A DNA stretch of 64,000 nucleotides, taken from positions 1,302,001 through 1,366,000 of the forward strand of contig NC_088962.1 in assembly GCF_010111755.1 (NCBI RefSeq), written 5' to 3'. A program made the translations under genes and the position numbers. The DNA comes from Nakaseomyces glabratus (Eukaryota > Ascomycota > Saccharomycetes > Saccharomycetales > Saccharomycetaceae). The notes beneath the pieces were generated by a model, which saw only the letters and a program-made list of their open reading frames with translations, was not told the DNA's origin and did no database searches. This document shows positions 49,341-59,551 of the stretch, one piece after another. Each line of letters opens with the position of its first letter. The stretch's first letter is position 1.

Positions 49341-51515
49341 TTACCTTCTCCTTTTCAGGTATGGCGATATGAATTTCTTGCGGATGTAGGGGTTTCTCTT
49401 CAGGTGGTCTATCTTTTCGAAGATGATCATCTCGCAGAAGTTTTTCAGTTCAGAAGCAGACTCTTGATCTATGAAGTAGTTCGGGTACCTATTGCTTAGC
49501 CAGAAGAACAGCATGATGATGTTGTATAGTGCTTCGTATTCTTCAAGTCCGTGCTTCTCGGTGTAAATGTACTTAAGGTTCAGTATGTCAAATGGGAACC
49601 TGTAAGATAGTAGGCCTCTAGTGTGGCCCCTAGCTATAGTGTCGCAGAACTTCTTGAATGCTGCCTTTACCAATGGGAAATCCTTCAATGGTGCGTTACT
49701 CAGTCGCAACTTGTCGGAGAATGTTATGTCCTCCATTGAATCAATGATCTCTATCGCACTCATTCGTGCTTTCAAATCACATATCTGGAACAGCTTGTTA
49801 GAGCTTTGTTCAATATCTGCAGCAATGGTCTCCAGTAGCGTCTTACAAGTCGTGCCTGGCATGAATCTAGTCATGACATGGGTACAAATTTCATCTGTTG
49901 GCCATGTAGTCGCACTAGTTAAGTACTCAATGGGAGCATTTATTGCTTCCCTGACAGCCTTAAGAACATTTGGTTTTACGGCAGTGATGTAACCAACTGG
50001 AAGCTCACCGTTATCATGTATATTTTGTTTAAATCTACCAGCTCTACCACCTATCTGTTTTATCGCCGAACTAGTCATATCTACCATGTCTCTGCCATCA
50101 AATTTTTTTGACGTGGTGAATACCACACGATCGATTGATAAATTCAGGCCCATGCCAATAGCATCCGACGCAATCAATATATCAAATTCACCACTGTTGA
50201 ACAAATTAGCTTGTTTAACTCTTGTCTCTGGAGGAAGTGAGCCATAAATAACAGCAGCTTTTAATTCAGTCTTTTTTTCAATCTCTAATTTCAAGTCCAG
50301 GATTGCTTTTTTTGAGAACGCTACCACACAATCACCTTTTTTTAGACTGTGATAACCTTTTGTAAGAGCTTCTTCTTCAACTACTAATTTACCCATTCGT
50401 TCATATTCATTTATGGTGAGCTTGTCACCAGTCATCTCAACGATTTTCTTAATCAAGGGAATCGTACTTGCCTCACCACAACAATGGACTTCCTTAGCTT
50501 TTGCACCTAGTAAAGCGTTGGTCCAAGCCCAACCTCTATCCAGGTCTGCCATCATCTGAATTTCATCTAATACTACAACATCAAAGTTTTGATTCAAAGG
50601 TATCATTTCTATTGTGCCAGAGGTTAGGTTGGCTTCATTTCCCATTTCATCTAAATCTTTTATTACTTCTTCACCTGTAAGCAGGTTGCATCTCACATTC
50701 TCGTGTTTAAACTTTTCGTAAACCTCTCTAGCAAGTAACCTTAATGGGCCTGCATAATAGCCTCTATCAGCAGCTTTGAGTTTCTGTAATGACCTAAAAG
50801 TTTTACCTGAATTGGTTGGGCCAACATGCATTATGATATGTCTTCTGATTTTTCTGGCTTCTGGAAACCATTCTGCTGGGTTAGAAAAATCCACCGAATG
50901 AACAGAATCGTCAGTTCCGGTATTAAGCATTGATGGTATTATTTCCTGGTTCAATATGCAGTCATAATAACTGCTAAGTAGATACTGAAATTGTTCATAC
51001 TTCGTTACTCCCTCTGTCTTCCCTGTTATTTTCTTCCATATTAATTGATCTATTTTATTCATTTTTACAAGGTGAGGTATTATATGTTGCGGTTGTGTGG
51101 GACTTATGGTCTCCATTAGACCTGGGTCATAACCATTTATCTTCGCCGGGAGGTTTTTATCAAGCAGTTGGTTGTATAACATATCTTTGAGTCTCAACCA
51201 GGCAACTTTTCTAAACTCTACCTGATCTGGGGCGCTGTTTTCAATTTGGGTACTATATACATGAGCTAGCGCATTCTCCAGATTTTTCTTGAACTCTTTA
51301 TCTGTGGTGTATATGCATTTCCGCTTCTCGGGGTCAATATTAAGCTTGAATGTGTCCAGGTTCTTACGCTCCTTAGCATTGAGGTATTTTAATTGAGGTT
51401 TTCGTATCAGCCACTGGTTGTTCTCAAAAAGTCCATAGCTAGATATTGTTCTTCGATTAAGAGCACCAAATATGTACCTGTAGTGAAATCGATGTCGAAG
51501 CATATTGGGAAACAT
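49341..51515 (-). CDS. SUV3: SUV3, mitochondrial RNA helicase
   Basis: Suv3 is the NTP-dependent RNA helicase of the mitochondrial degradosome and works with the Dss1 nuclease in mtRNA turnover. The ATG at 51515 starts an Arg/Tyr-rich presequence (MFPNMLRHRFHYRYIFGALN); a second ATG 12 bases on is possible. Walker A GPTNSGKT is at about 232-239, the Ski2-like DEIQ box at about 317-320, and helicase domain 2 ends with IKQIGGRAGRF. A SUV3 C-terminal region follows. Length is 724 against 737 in S. cerevisiae. It lies between ERG10 and TRM44 on one strand, as YPL029W does. Confidence 0.95.
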   Translation of the reverse strand: MFPNMLRHRFHYRYIFGALNRRTISSYGLFENNQWLIRKPQLKYLNAKERKNLDTFKLNIDPEKRKCIYTTDKEFKKNLENALAHVYSTQIENSAPDQVEFRKVAWLRLKDMLYNQLLDKNLPAKINGYDPGLMETISPTQPQHIIPHLVKMNKIDQLIWKKITGKTEGVTKYEQFQYLLSSYYDCILNQEIIPSMLNTGTDDSVHSVDFSNPAEWFPEARKIRRHIIMHVGPTNSGKTFRSLQKLKAADRGYYAGPLRLLAREVYEKFKHENVRCNLLTGEEVIKDLDEMGNEANLTSGTIEMIPLNQNFDVVVLDEIQMMADLDRGWAWTNALLGAKAKEVHCCGEASTIPLIKKIVEMTGDKLTINEYERMGKLVVEEEALTKGYHSLKKGDCVVAFSKKAILDLKLEIEKKTELKAAVIYGSLPPETRVKQANLFNSGEFDILIASDAIGMGLNLSIDRVVFTTSKKFDGRDMVDMTSSAIKQIGGRAGRFKQNIHDNGELPVGYITAVKPNVLKAVREAINAPIEYLTSATTWPTDEICTHVMTRFMPGTTCKTLLETIAADIEQSSNKLFQICDLKARMSAIEIIDSMEDITFSDKLRLSNAPLKDFPLVKAAFKKFCDTIARGHTRGLLSYRFPFDILNLKYIYTEKHGLEEYEALYNIIMLFFWLSNRYPNYFIDQESASELKNFCEMIIFEKIDHLKRNPYIRKKFISPYLKRRR

Positions 51516-51869
51516 TGCCGTGTTCAAAACGTAAGTATAGGGTCTAACAAATCAATGAGGGATTAAAGGTGATTCTTGTTGTAACATTCCGCTTTTGGTG
51601 AATATCCAGTGACTGTCTCTTTATATGGTATAACTACAAAAAGCTATTACTCTCGATGATTTTTTCACTAAAGTCGATGAGCTCGAAGAAAATACCGTAG
51701 AAGACGTGAAAACAATAGTATAAACCATTATACCATTAGCAAAACCATCAATATTACATAGAAGGGCTGATTAGAAGTTCAAAAGTATTTATATGTATAC
51801 GCATATCTGTCAAAACTATTAGTACATAGAAAATCAAAAACAAACAGTTGTTAAAAAATTAAGCTTCTA
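51516..51869. other. SUV3-TRM44 intergenic region
   Basis: These 354 AT-rich bases contain the SUV3 promoter and the TRM44 3' end. I see no specific element. Confidence 0.5.
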
Positions 51870-53564
51870 TCAATGGTTTCTTGGAGATGCTTTCGCTAAT
51901 TGCATTGTATTTTGAACCCAGGTTAAAGCTCCCCCCTCTTCCTCAATAGTCCTGTAAATATCAGGGGTCGGAAATTCCTTTGCATAAGCATTGTCTGTAC
52001 CAATAATTGCGGCATTCCTTGTACTTGGTATCCGTAGCATTTCCTTCTCTACTTTCCAACCGACCTTTTTTGCCAAATATTCGACATGATTCACCAAACC
52101 AGCATATGTACTGTTGCTGTTATTCACGTTATTCGAATTTATCTTTATGTTATTCTTCATAGCAGGTGTTGTTTTCTCCGATTTAGGTACCCTTGTGTTG
52201 AACCTAACTTTCTTACCAGACAGATCATGTGAGCAGCATGGTATGACCATAAATGGAAAGCCCAAAAGAGGTATCCAGCATGTTAGTTCATCAGAGTGGT
52301 TACCAATAATGAATGTATTATCTGGGAATTCACAAATGTTCACATTTGGTGATGCAATCAAATCCGCACTCGAATAAACCAAAGTAGCTGGTGCTATTAG
52401 TCCATCTTCTACTTTGATAGGGAACATAGCACCGTTGTCTTCCAGGTATGGCATATACCTTCTTACATCTGGTGTTGGTCTCAATAGTATGGAGGGTATA
52501 ATAACCTGTTCTTTTAAGTGCCTTTGTATCTCTGTTGGATAGATACTCCAAGACTTACGCTTGCGGGCGTCAATACCAACACCATTTACACCTTCACTTA
52601 TCAGGATGTAGGTAAGAACACCGTTACCACAACCCATGTCCCTAAATTGCATAGTAGTTTTGTAATCATCACCATATTGAGTTTTCCAGAATTCCAACAG
52701 AAACGCAGCAATTGCTAGATCTTCAAATACATGCTTCTTGGGGTCCGTAGACTCAGCCCAGTTATCTACCAGAAACTTGGAGTATTTCTTCTTCAGTTGG
52801 ATGTACGTATCTTGAAATAGCACTCTATCTACTACTTGATCATGATTAACCCTTTTCTCGTATCCTTGCATTACACCTTTAGAGTGCTTATATGCAGTTT
52901 GTAATAATCTAAAAGCTGTCCTTACAACTCTTTCATTATCCTTCCTCAAGTCTTCACTCTGGCCGGCGTATGGTATGTAATGCACCGATAGTATACCGCC
53001 ATGCAGAAGGATTGCCACTTTTTGAACATGAGGTATATAGAATGGACAATCTGCTTCATCTTCAAAATGTGGAATGTATAGCACAAGTGAAGTATCCTTA
53101 TTCTCTGTCTTTTTGGAGTTGTATACTAGGCATGTTTGGTTAATCAAGGCATCTTTGTAAGGATTTCTCGGTATCATTCTTCTCACAAATTCTTTCACAA
53201 TTGTCAATTCTAGTTCTTTGTTTTCTATAAGTTCTTTCCTTGTAGTTATATCATCGATATTAACAAGCTTTGCGTCGGCATCGTATGGCAAACTCTCACT
53301 CAAAACAGGCTTATCGTCAGTACTCAACTCTTGCTCATTTCCTTCTAGGTCATAGAATTTTTCAGCCAGGATGTCTGCTCTTAGAATTGCAGTAGAGTTG
53401 ATATTGGGCTCTCTGATAACGTTTAGCATGGCGGTCTCAAAATCACCTTTGCTGAATTCAACTGGTTCATCGGTGCAGTACATTGGCACCCATTCACCAC
53501 CCAGCACACTGGTGCTCTCATCCTTCATAAACTGAAAGCTTGGGGCAGTCTTCTTCTCAGTCAT
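51870..53564 (-). CDS. TRM44: TRM44, tRNA(Ser) Um44 2'-O-methyltransferase
   Basis: Trm44 methylates the ribose of U44 in cytosolic tRNA-Ser using AdoMet. The family core is present: a segment RDMGCGNGVLTYILISEG, with the AdoMet-binding DMGCGNG at 309-315, then GVGIDARKRKSW, and later LTCWIPLLGFPFMVIPCCSHDLSGKKVRF, the signature around the catalytic region. Length is 564 residues against 567 in S. cerevisiae. It is the last gene of the ERG10-SUV3-TRM44 block (YPL028W-YPL030W). The next protein gene is not the expected PHO85 but SVL3, across a tRNA gene. Confidence 0.94.
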   Translation of the reverse strand: MTEKKTAPSFQFMKDESTSVLGGEWVPMYCTDEPVEFSKGDFETAMLNVIREPNINSTAILRADILAEKFYDLEGNEQELSTDDKPVLSESLPYDADAKLVNIDDITTRKELIENKELELTIVKEFVRRMIPRNPYKDALINQTCLVYNSKKTENKDTSLVLYIPHFEDEADCPFYIPHVQKVAILLHGGILSVHYIPYAGQSEDLRKDNERVVRTAFRLLQTAYKHSKGVMQGYEKRVNHDQVVDRVLFQDTYIQLKKKYSKFLVDNWAESTDPKKHVFEDLAIAAFLLEFWKTQYGDDYKTTMQFRDMGCGNGVLTYILISEGVNGVGIDARKRKSWSIYPTEIQRHLKEQVIIPSILLRPTPDVRRYMPYLEDNGAMFPIKVEDGLIAPATLVYSSADLIASPNVNICEFPDNTFIIGNHSDELTCWIPLLGFPFMVIPCCSHDLSGKKVRFNTRVPKSEKTTPAMKNNIKINSNNVNNSNSTYAGLVNHVEYLAKKVGWKVEKEMLRIPSTRNAAIIGTDNAYAKEFPTPDIYRTIEEEGGALTWVQNTMQLAKASPRNH

Positions 53565-54557
53565 TATTGCTTAACGGATTCTATATACTGTGATATGTTG
53601 ACAATATCAAGAGATTGCTTATATTAACTGCTAACACTATTGTAACCGTTGCGATGAGCTATGAATCTTTTGATTCAAAAAGGAAAAATTGACTGAAAAA
53701 ACATGTGACTAACAGTTTATCGTATTCTGTTATGATTTCTTACTTAAGTTGGGTAACTCCTTCATAGCTAATAGAATATGGATATAGTCTATGAAAGCGT
53801 GTGTTGTTGGGAATATGTCTAATTGTGCTCACCTTAGATAGTAGAATGACTATTGATGAAATTATATCTTGAAAAAAATACCTATTCAATTTAACTTATA
53901 ATGCATTTCATTTACAGCTTAATATTGTCAGTGATCCTTTGAGGTTGAAATTATAAAATGCAAATAAAATGTTGCTGTTTTTATCACTGTACTTGAACAC
54001 ATATAGGATAGATCTACAGCCACATTTGATGATTCAGAGTACGGAAATATTATATCAAGATAGCTGAATGTGTTCACTATATTTTTGCAGAAGATTTTAA
54101 AACAGTGGTGATCACTGTAGAGTATAATATCCTAGTTGCCTCGTGTTGGAACAGTCTCTAATTAAATAGTTACATTCGTGTATATTTCTTTTTTTACAAT
54201 TGATAATTCGTGGGACAGATTGTATTCAGTAAAAAGATATGTATAGTAAATATACAAACCACTGTATATTTTAGGTCGATTGAATTAATATATATAATGT
54301 TGCGAAAACGATTTTGCTTGGAAATATCGTTCACAAAGCACAGAATAGAATCATAAAAATTTTTACTGAGAAATTAAGTCTTGATATTTTTGCTGAAAGT
54401 TCATTATAAGAGGAATTATTCAATTCTTTATAAGGTAGTATAGTATATTCCTCATTAGCCATAATCAGCTAAAATAAGATCACAAACCACATCGTAATTA
54501 ATTACAGCTGTGGTCACTTGGTCGTTCAAAAATACCGAACAAACAGCTAATTAAAAT
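53565..54557. other. TRM44-tRNA intergenic region
   Basis: These 993 bases are AT-rich and contain no open frame of note. A word TGTTGGAACA near 54143 resembles the first bases of a Ty1-type LTR, but no matching end or target duplication was found. One end of the SVL3-PHO85 inversion should lie between here and SVL3. Confidence 0.5.
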
Positions 54558-54631
54558 GGTCTCTTGGCCCAGTTGGTTAAGGCACCGTGCTAATAACGCG
54601 GGGATCAGCGGTTCGATCCCGCTAGAGACCA
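54558..54631 (+). tRNA. tRNA-Ile(AAT)
   Basis: A 74-base cloverleaf with no intron. The acceptor stem pairs GGTCTCT with AGAGACC, A is the discriminator base, the A box is TGGCCCAGTTGG, the B box GGTTCGATCCC, and the anticodon loop CTAATAA presents AAT (read as IAU). It appears identical to the S. cerevisiae tRNA-Ile(AAU) as I remember it. Confidence 0.97.
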
Positions 54632-54634
54632 TTC

Positions 54635-54644
54635 TTTTTTTTTT
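54635..54644 (+). terminator. RNA polymerase III terminator of tRNA-Ile
   Basis: A run of ten T residues begins four bases after the mature 3' end, the normal Pol III stop signal. Confidence 0.9.
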
Positions 54645-55015
54645 GCTCTCAGATGTAGTTCTTTGAAAGGACGCTATCATCTTCATAAGCTAAAAATGCA
54701 AAATGCCATCAGAAACTTAGTCTAATATTTTTGCACTAATTTTTGGTACCAAAAATTTCGAACAGTTGATTTAACTTTTTTGTAATCAATTACTCTTTAA
54801 GCTTCAAATCCAAAGAGCAAACGCATTAGCGGGTTCTTGTTATATATAGCCCATTGTCTATGAGGATAATAAAAACCTATCTCAAAATTACTAAAAAGAT
54901 ATTCTTAATACAAAAATTGACAAATTAATAGTTGAAAAATATTAAAAAATAATTAAAGAGTCTATATTCCTACCTACATGTCCGAGCGTTCATTTATCCT
55001 GTCAGTCTATATTAA
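54645..55015. other. tRNA-SVL3 intergenic region
   Basis: About 370 AT-rich bases between the tRNA terminator and the SVL3 3' end, with no gene or repeat recognised. Confidence 0.55.
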
Positions 55016-57697
55016 TTATTTCTTCTTGTTCTTTTTGAAGAGCCCAAATCTTTTCTTTTTACCTTCCTTCTCACTAGCTTCTTCATCAGTGGAGCCGTTG
55101 ATTCCGGAATCCTGAGAAGATGAGAATGTAGCTGTGGGAGCTGCTACTGGAGACCCATTATTAGATGAGCCAAATTGATGCATTGGAGGTGGACTCTGAG
55201 TGTACTCCTTTGTGTTTTGAGTTTGAGTGTTCTGGTACTGTTGCAACTGTGGTTGGGAGTTACTAGTCTCCATGCCACCATTTTGATATGGTATCGAGTT
55301 ATGAATTACAGAGTTGGTAGAAATGTCACCAACATTGTCCAACTGAGTGCTGGAACTCATTTGCCTTTGTTGAGATGGGTTACCTAATGCACCACCGTTC
55401 ATAGGAGCTTCACCTTGTTTCACTGGCTGTGGCATATTCAATCTGGATGACGACTTGTTGTTGATATTGTTTAATGCCAAGTTGCTGTTGGTGTGTCTGA
55501 GTCTGTTTTGAATGGCTGGCATGTTAGATGTGCTCAATGAGTTTAATCTGCTCTGGCTTCCATTGTTTCCAACAGAGCTGAAGTTGTTCAGACCCATGCT
55601 AGATGCACTTCCTATATTAGGCATATTACTATGTCTATTCTTTCTACTTGTTCTCTTTACATTTTGAGGCATATGGCCTTGCTGAGGCATAAATTGCCCC
55701 TGTGTATTCTGTTCAAATGAATTATTGACAAGACCTGCTGAGACCGGATCAACGAAGTTAGACGCAGTAGATTGTTGCTGTGTTGGCATGGCGCCATGAA
55801 CAGCTCTACTGTTTCTGATGTTAGCAGCCTGTTGTACTTGTGGAAAAGATGGCTTCCTACTATTACCATTCATCATCTGAGGGATGTTTCCTCCACTGTT
55901 GCTCATAGGCATTTGTTGTGGTGCAACCATTTGTTGGCCCTTACCCCAAGCTTGACCTTGTTGATGAGGTGGCACTTGGAAAGGCTGTTGCTGCTGTACG
56001 GGAAATTGTTGAGGGTTCTGAAGAGCAGGTTGCTTTTGCTGTTGTTGCATTGCAAGTTTTTGAAATTCGATTTCCTTTTCTTGTAATTCTAGTTCCTTTT
56101 TGCGTAATTCCAATTCGCGTCTCTTCAAGTCGTCCATGGAATCGTTTGTTGGAGTGAGCTTTTCCTGCGATTCATTTCTGTCGGCCTCTTTACCAGCAAG
56201 TGGTTCGGTTGCTTTGTGCACTTCAGGTGAGTTGTAATTAACACCAAACACTGCGATGTCAGCAATATCGTTCAGATTGGGTGTACCTGTCGGTTTGTAT
56301 TCATCCTGTGCTATATTCTTGATGGCTGGTGCCGCCGTTTGTAATTTCATCTGCTCCATTGCATTGTTGGTTGCATTTAATTTATTTTCGTATTCCTGGA
56401 TAGCAAGACTAGATTTCTGTTTCTCCTTATTTAGTTCATTTCTCAAGATGTCAAGTTGATTTTGTAGATCACCGGACATCTGAGCGTTCTGGTTTCTTTC
56501 CTGCATCAGCGATTGAATTTTCTCGTCCTTGGATTTCACGTCCTGAGTCAATGAGTTTAGCTTCTCGTTCAATTGGGCTTTTTCTTCTATTAAAGCTGCC
56601 ATCTCGAAATTCGAGCCATCGTTCTGTTGTTGTCTCTCGTCCACCCTCTTGAACCACTTAGACTTCCCTTCGTTTAGTTTTTGGTACTGCGACATGACAG
56701 AGTACAAGAACTCCAAATAAGGTGTCTTGATGCCAAAGTCGTCTGCTAACAAGATGATCTGCAGCAGCGACATGTCGATGTTAAGAGGGCCTGAGCGGTG
56801 AATGAAGTGGTACACCAAGGCCGGCGTCTCGATTTCGTGCGTGGATAGGCAGTACTGTTCCTTCCAGGACTGAAGGAGGTTAGTCTCGTTGTCCATCGTG
56901 TTGTTTAGCTTGGCACCCATGCTCCTAGCCACGGTAATAACTTCTGTAACTAGGCCGGAGATCAGGGGCTTGGCGATGATCTGGTTGTTCAGCTCAGCTG
57001 GGTTGGTTTCCTCGAGCATGATCAGCAACGGATCGAAGCATATGCGTGGCATGGCGATGGACCACTGTTTCGACAGGAAGTCGACGGGCGACTTGTTGCA
57101 CAGGTCCACTGTGTCCTTTGGAAACAGCTTCTGGAACAGTCTCTCGAACGTTTCCAACAGCGCGACGACGTTCTTGGAGTACGAGGAGGACCCGCCCTTG
57201 GCGGGCTTGCACTCGCCGAGCCACAGAGAGTTCTTAGTCACGTTGTTCAGCGGGAACTGCTTGTAGCTGTTTGGCGCGACCTGGCGCACGTCGAAGTCCG
57301 TGACGATGCTGAAGATATTGGCGTGCGCGGCGTCCATGGACATCTTCACGAAGGGCTCCAGCTGCACAAACCCGCTGCTCTCCAGGAATATCTTCGTGTT
57401 CGAGTTCACCAGGTTCTTAAGTTGCGCGGCGACAGAACTCAACTCCTGCAACGACGACGCACTCAGTATGATAAGATCAAACACACCGCTCACGGCCCCG
57501 ACAAGCTCCCCAACAGAGCGGAAGTGGTGCGCCAGCTCAAACTTGTCGTACCCATACGCAACCGTCTCGATCTCAAACACCGCACTCACACCATCGCTCA
57601 CATGGTACAGATCAACACTCTTCGCCAACTGGAACCGCGACGCATACAAAAGCGTGTTGGGACTGTCCCCCAACACCAGCACCCTAAGCGACGACAT
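55016..57697 (-). CDS. SVL3: SVL3 (SVL3/PAM1 family), cell-cortex protein
   Basis: Svl3 and its duplicate Pam1 are fungal proteins of the bud cortex/plasma membrane whose molecular role is not settled. The ATG at 57697 starts MSSLRVLVLGDSPNTLLYAS, a Rossmann-like N-terminal domain resembling ketopantoate reductases (about 1-355). Charged coiled coil spans about 360-450, and a second Glu/Lys/Gln helix (KRRELELRKKELELQEKE) lies near 525-545. A long Gln/Asn/Met/Pro-rich disordered region (about 550-860) follows, ending in the basic tail KKKRFGLFKKNKKK, suited to membrane contact. The 893-residue length exceeds S. cerevisiae (about 826). Neighbours TRM44 and PHO85 point to SVL3 (YPL032C), but order and strand are inverted. 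TATAAAAA (minus strand) is at 57809-57816. Confidence 0.88.
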   Translation of the reverse strand: MSSLRVLVLGDSPNTLLYASRFQLAKSVDLYHVSDGVSAVFEIETVAYGYDKFELAHHFRSVGELVGAVSGVFDLIILSASSLQELSSVAAQLKNLVNSNTKIFLESSGFVQLEPFVKMSMDAAHANIFSIVTDFDVRQVAPNSYKQFPLNNVTKNSLWLGECKPAKGGSSSYSKNVVALLETFERLFQKLFPKDTVDLCNKSPVDFLSKQWSIAMPRICFDPLLIMLEETNPAELNNQIIAKPLISGLVTEVITVARSMGAKLNNTMDNETNLLQSWKEQYCLSTHEIETPALVYHFIHRSGPLNIDMSLLQIILLADDFGIKTPYLEFLYSVMSQYQKLNEGKSKWFKRVDERQQQNDGSNFEMAALIEEKAQLNEKLNSLTQDVKSKDEKIQSLMQERNQNAQMSGDLQNQLDILRNELNKEKQKSSLAIQEYENKLNATNNAMEQMKLQTAAPAIKNIAQDEYKPTGTPNLNDIADIAVFGVNYNSPEVHKATEPLAGKEADRNESQEKLTPTNDSMDDLKRRELELRKKELELQEKEIEFQKLAMQQQQKQPALQNPQQFPVQQQQPFQVPPHQQGQAWGKGQQMVAPQQMPMSNSGGNIPQMMNGNSRKPSFPQVQQAANIRNSRAVHGAMPTQQQSTASNFVDPVSAGLVNNSFEQNTQGQFMPQQGHMPQNVKRTSRKNRHSNMPNIGSASSMGLNNFSSVGNNGSQSRLNSLSTSNMPAIQNRLRHTNSNLALNNINNKSSSRLNMPQPVKQGEAPMNGGALGNPSQQRQMSSSTQLDNVGDISTNSVIHNSIPYQNGGMETSNSQPQLQQYQNTQTQNTKEYTQSPPPMHQFGSSNNGSPVAAPTATFSSSQDSGINGSTDEEASEKEGKKKRFGLFKKNKKK

Positions 57698-58122
57698 ATC
57701 GTGTTGTTTCTTTTCTCTCTCAGTTCCCCCTACGGTATCAATTGGTATATCCAGCACTGCCTGCCTTGCCGCCCAGACAGCCCACCGGTACCAGCCCCCC
57801 ACTGGCCCTTTTTATACTTTTCCCACCAAACCGCCCGCAAAAAGTTCCAAACAAAAATTTTCCAAACTTTACCCGGACATGATACGGGTCTTTTGTCATT
57901 TTCCTTGTTGATTTCCTCAGAAACCCGCGCAGGAACCCCCTCAACACAGCATTAATTTCGTGTTTGTTTTGGCCTTCCCTGCAGCGGAGCGCGGAGCACG
58001 GAGCGGGACTCTCTGGGACATTATGGGCGTCTGTAGTGATGTGGCCGTTGAGTGTTATAAGGTTTAGCTTACAGCCTGTGCTATATAGACCTAGTATTTA
58101 GCTTTTGTTATTCTATGTAGGT
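57698..58122. promoter_or_regulatory. SVL3 promoter region
   Basis: These 425 bases between the SVL3 start and the PHO85 3' end are GC-rich for the window, contain a TATA box (minus strand) at 57809-57816, and hold no gene. Confidence 0.5.
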
Positions 58123-59031
58123 TTAGGACTCGTAGTACTCGGAGAACCAGGGGTGGAGCAGGGCCTGCTTGGCGCTGAGGCGCATGTCTGGGTTGAGCTG
58201 GAGGAGGCCGTGGAGGAGGTCGATGACGTTGTCGTCGAGGGGTTCCTTGACGTACGGTTGCAGTTCGGCCTTCAGGTCCTTGGGCAGTCTCTGCTGGAAG
58301 TTCGGGTTGTACTTTGGCAGGGAGGTGACGCCGGGCCAGGTGGTCTCGTTCGGGGTCCCCATCTTGTCGAAGATGAGCTTGAGCTGCTCCTCGTCGTTTG
58401 TGCCGGGGAACAGAGGCTTGCCGGTGATCATCTCCGCGAGGATGCACCCGCAGGACCATATGTCGATGGACGTGGAGTACGTGCGCGAGCCCATGAGCAC
58501 GTCCGGCGCACGGTACCACAGCGTGACCACCTCGCTCGAGAATGTGTTCACGGGGATCCCGAACGCACGCGCCAGCCCGAAGTCGCCCAGCTTCAGCTGC
58601 CCGCGCTTCGTGATCAGCAGGTTCTGCGGCTTCAGGTCCCTGTGCAGGATCTTGTTCTCGTGGCAGAACGCCAGCCCCTCCAGCAGCTGCCACTGGAAGT
58701 ACTTCACCAGGTTCATCTCCAGCCCCCGCGGAGCGTTCCCAACCGTGCGCGAGTCCATGTACTTCTTCAGGTCGTTGTCCATGTACTCAAACACCAGCGT
58801 AAGCTTGTTCTCCGTGTGTATCACATCATACAGCCTCACAATGTTGTCGTGCTTAAGCTCCTTCATCAATGAGATCTCCCTGATGGCAGTCGAGGGCGTA
58901 CCCTCTTCAGAGTCCAGCTTCACTTCCTTCAACGCAACATACACACCAGTGCTCTTGTTCAGACCCTTATATACAGTCGCATACGTACCGTTACCTAGCT
59001 TCTCCAACTGCTTAAACTGAGAGGACGACAT
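58123..59031 (-). CDS. PHO85: PHO85, cyclin-dependent kinase, intronless
   Basis: Pho85 is a Cdk5-like kinase that, with ten or so cyclins, controls phosphate response, glycogen, polarity and G1 progression. The 302-residue protein is a complete kinase: glycine loop GNGTYATV at 13-20, K35, PSTAIRE at 46-52, HRDLKPQN at 130-137, DFG at 150-152, and activation segment [15 protein letters not shown]. As in Pho85, the T-loop lacks the Cdc28-type phosphothreonine context. S. cerevisiae Pho85 has 305 residues and an intron after the first few codons; here the frame [13 protein letters not shown] is continuous. It is tandem with SVL3, in reverse order and orientation relative to TRM44. All 20 codons for residues 118-137 end in G or C. 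Confidence 0.97.
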   Translation of the reverse strand: MSSSQFKQLEKLGNGTYATVYKGLNKSTGVYVALKEVKLDSEEGTPSTAIREISLMKELKHDNIVRLYDVIHTENKLTLVFEYMDNDLKKYMDSRTVGNAPRGLEMNLVKYFQWQLLEGLAFCHENKILHRDLKPQNLLITKRGQLKLGDFGLARAFGIPVNTFSSEVVTLWYRAPDVLMGSRTYSTSIDIWSCGCILAEMITGKPLFPGTNDEEQLKLIFDKMGTPNETTWPGVTSLPKYNPNFQQRLPKDLKAELQPYVKEPLDDNVIDLLHGLLQLNPDMRLSAKQALLHPWFSEYYES

Positions 59032-59551
59032 TGTCTTGCACTGCTCTCAATACCTTCCCTTCCTCTTAGCCAACTTACTCTCCGCTATTCAGCAGTTGCT
59101 CTTCCTTTTATCGATCCCGGTCTTCCAGCTCCCTTCTCGCTCCCCATCGTTGTGCAGTACTTTCCAGGGCAAAACTCATCTCTATACAAGTACATGCCTG
59201 CACACTGCATTGCATATCGAATCGCTCTCTGAAGACCACATGCAATGCCATATACATCATATCGTGTAGTTACTACCATTGCATTATATTACAGCTGCAT
59301 AGCAAGCTTTTCTTTCACAACTCATCTTTTTCACGTTTTGTTCACATTTGGCATATATGACTGATAGCGCACTCAAATTTCAACATGCAATTGCCCATGT
59401 AATACAGCAGTGTTCCTTAATAAACACCACAGATACAGTTTTATGGTACTTAGCCTTTTGCTGAAGACAATTGAGACTATGAACTGTTGATCATTAAATT
59501 ATATACACGGTGGTAAATATTTAGAATATAGGCAGAGCTAGCAATGGCAAA

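Noticed and set aside
54141..54480. Solo LTR near the tRNA gene
   Set aside because: Only the first eight or nine bases resemble a Ty1-type end; no matching terminus or five-base target duplication was found.
58105..59020. 255- and 283-codon plus-strand frames opposite PHO85
   Set aside because: Antisense to an intact kinase; long only because of its GC-ending codons.
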